From Knufia peltigerae (taxonomy: Eukaryota > Ascomycota > Eurotiomycetes > Chaetothyriales > Trichomeriaceae), in assembly GCA_030247855.1 (NCBI GenBank), contig JAPDRN010000219.1, positions 1 through 32,151 on the forward strand: DNA of 32,151 bases, given 5' to 3'. The position numbers were made by a program, and so were the translations under genes. The notes under the pieces were generated by a model. It did no database searches. It was not told the origin of the DNA and was given only the letters and a program-made list of their open reading frames with translations. Shown here one piece after another: positions 30,295 to 32,151 of the stretch (the first letter of the stretch is position 1; each line of letters opens with the position of its first letter).

Positions 30295-30954
30295 TCAAAA
30301 CTTCCAGTTGTTCAAGATGTGGGGAATAGATGCCTTCCGTAACTCCGCTGACAGATTTTCCGTGGACACTTGCGAGCCTCTGGATTCAATGCTCCTGAAA
30401 TTCAACTGAGGTCCGTCCACTGTTCGAGGTTGAGTCCTCTTGCCTGGAATATCTTCAAATCGTGATTCGGTCACCACGTCAAGACTCTCGTCGCCAACAG
30501 TAGGGTTTGAGAGAGTGCTCGCCTTTGAATTGTGTGCAAAATTCTACGCCAATGGAACATTTAGCATAGCACGTAGTTGGAATTCGACGGAAATGCGGAT
30601 ACCTTTAATATTCTCATTGTGTCTGGATGCTTGTCAGGTTGGAAGTGAGGTGAACGCGTTATCACCCGGAGAGCCTCGAGGAGGATCTCCTGTTCCCTTT
30701 CCAACTCGTAAATCATTGCGCCGCACTCTTTGAGTTCTCTGTCGAGTTCATCAGACTGTTCCAGCCTAGTTTTCTAGCGGTCTAACAGCGCACCTCTGAT
30801 CCCGACATATTTTCCACTCTTGATATACACATTTTGCGTTGTCTTTATCGCACCGGAGACATCGTTCTTCTCCGGAACATTTCAAGTGACGGATCTGACA
30901 TCGAGCACAGGCATGCGAGCTTCGTCGCTTCTTCGATGTACTTGTTGTATGCAT
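30295..30954 (-). CDS. Very short Zn2Cys6 protein with coiled coil
   Basis: Three exons: 30829-30954 (ATG at 30954), intron 30774-30828 (donor GTATAT, 55 bp), 30603-30773, intron 30544-30602 (donor GTATCC, branch GCTAA, acceptor GCGTAG, 59 bp), 30295-30543. All junctions are phase 0, giving 181 aa. Cluster C16-x2-C19-x6-C26-x5-C32-x2-C35-x6-C42 (SHACARCQIRHLKCSGEERC) is complete, and the first intron falls right after its last Cys. Exon 2 encodes an acidic coiled coil (LEQSDELDRELKECGAMIYE, LEREQEILLEALRVI), the usual dimerisation linker. The last exon is polar and ends NNWKF. No regulatory domain is present, so it may be a truncated regulator, a competitor that only binds DNA, or a gene whose 3' part was lost. 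It is tail-to-tail with the Zn2Cys6 gene at 27753. Confidence 0.7.
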
Positions 30955-32151
30955 ATGAATTGGTGAGCTGGACGTAAACCGTCGGTAGGTCCTCCGAGAA
31001 ATGACTTGTCGGCCAGCAAGCTGACTCCGTGTTCTGCCACCATAGTCTTGATTCTTCTTATGTTTAATCGAAACGCTAGTCTGTGCGAATTCGCATTCAA
31101 ATCAACTAGTCCTACTAATTTCCAAGGAAAGAAGTCTTGAAAGAGGCGTATCTGTACTCGAAGAGGACCGCCGGTCTTCGCCACAGACGCATTCTTTGCC
31201 GCAGGCGTGTGCTATGGGACAGTGATCTAATTCTGAGGTCTGGTCTGCCAAAGCTGCATTATTTCAGGCTGGCGTTCGAGAGCTAACCCGGCTGGATATC
31301 GACATCAAGCGCCGGAAGAGGTCCTGAAGAGCCGCTGGTTTTCGAAGTCTCAACGATTTCGGTGTTCGTTCGACGAATGAACTTCAGTCATCTTGGTTGC
31401 TGAGGATCCTGCCTGCAGCGATGTGAGGAATATCTTTGAATCTGGGTGCTCCGAGTTTACTTCCGGATATCGTTTATGTCGCCAGACCGACCTCGTTACA
31501 TCTACTATGGCGAGAGATGAGATTATAATGGACGGGGAAAGCAACCTGATCGGTACGACTGTTGACCAACTTCGGCCTTCGTTTTCATTCCCGACTTGCC
31601 AAATACGCTTTCATCATTCATGTCTCTGTTTGCTCCACATAACCTTTCGCATACTCAATTCCCCTAGTCGCACAATACCGCAACTTGTAAGATCAATCGT
31701 GCAAGCGATGCAGGCATAAGGCTTTGTACATCGCCTTGCTCCTTGAATATTGACAATACAATCGTCCATCACGTGTACCATCTTGGACTGCACTTAACCT
31801 CGGTTTTGAAAACAAAGTAGATGTATATTTGCGAACACGCTCCGAGACTATCAAATACGGTTGAAAAGCACTACTGCCTACTGCTCGAAAACTGAGGTTC
31901 ATTTGCTTGGGGTTAAGGACCTCTTTGAGGACACCATGAGAGCACTCATTGTGTGGCCATCCGCTCGTGTGCCGGCACCTTGTGGCCCGAACATTCAAAA
32001 GCTGTGGTAAGTGGTACATCGACCATATAATACAAGTTTGAGGGTATACGGAGCTCTCCAGCTTGTTGACCTAATGTAATCCTTCCTTTGGTTAATGCCC
32101 AAGGCTGAGGCCAAGCTTTGAGACACACCCTTTTCTCAAGATCACACTGCT
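30955..32151. other. Right-end region, no supported gene
   Basis: Only overlapping short ORFs; none shows a domain or paired start and splice signals. The first few hundred bases should include the promoter of the minus-strand Zn2Cys6 gene. A gene could begin beyond the window edge. Confidence 0.5.

Noticed and set aside
1..32151. CRISPR arrays, rRNA, tRNA, bacterial operons
   Set aside because: No regularly spaced repeat array, no tRNA-like B box with paired arms and no rRNA motifs were seen; intron structure and gene families are fungal.

Overview
The window looks like nuclear DNA of a filamentous ascomycete (Pezizomycotina). Coding regions are interrupted by short introns of about 45-106 bp (one of about 226 bp) with GT...AG ends and branch-like CTAAC/CTGAC boxes. 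Four genes encode Zn2Cys6 regulators, a fungal class, and other products are typical of this group (DUF7924-like, fungal ubiquitin-like, pepsin-like protease, WWOX/RDH-type SDR). I see no rRNA, tRNA, CRISPR array or complete transposon. I cannot name the species.

Layout. 1-3.8 kb is gene-poor and rich in microsatellites and small tandem repeats. 3.8-10.1 kb holds four genes: a DUF7924-like protein with a nuclease-like signature and coiled-coil tail, a C3HC4 RING protein, a ubiquitin-like-domain protein whose tail is seven exact 11-residue repeats, and an orphan helical protein on the minus strand. 10.1-14.9 kb is mixed: a relic of a TPR array like those of fungal NB-ARC/TPR proteins, an intact short-chain dehydrogenase, and a 5'-truncated alpha/beta-hydrolase. 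15.0-18.4 kb holds a Zn2Cys6 factor convergent with a secreted, probably GPI-anchored aspartic protease. 19-22.2 kb has a broken GNAT gene, an orphan terminal exon, an intact GNAT acetyltransferase and an orphan one-TM protein. 22.2-24.7 kb and 25.8-27.7 kb are gene-poor. 24.7-31.0 kb carries three more Zn2Cys6 genes.

I see no biosynthetic backbone enzyme (PKS, NRPS, terpene synthase), so this is not obviously a metabolite cluster. The mix of lineage-specific genes, broken genes, short diverged repeats (one pair differing only by transitions) and long empty stretches suggests an accessory or fast-evolving region. The most distinctive group is RING (ubiquitin ligase type) + ubiquitin-like-fold protein + orphan helical protein beside an NB-ARC/TPR-type relic. 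A functional link among them is only inference from position.

Intron-containing models were assembled by hand from splice signals and reading frame. Positions are exact where stated, but none has transcript support.
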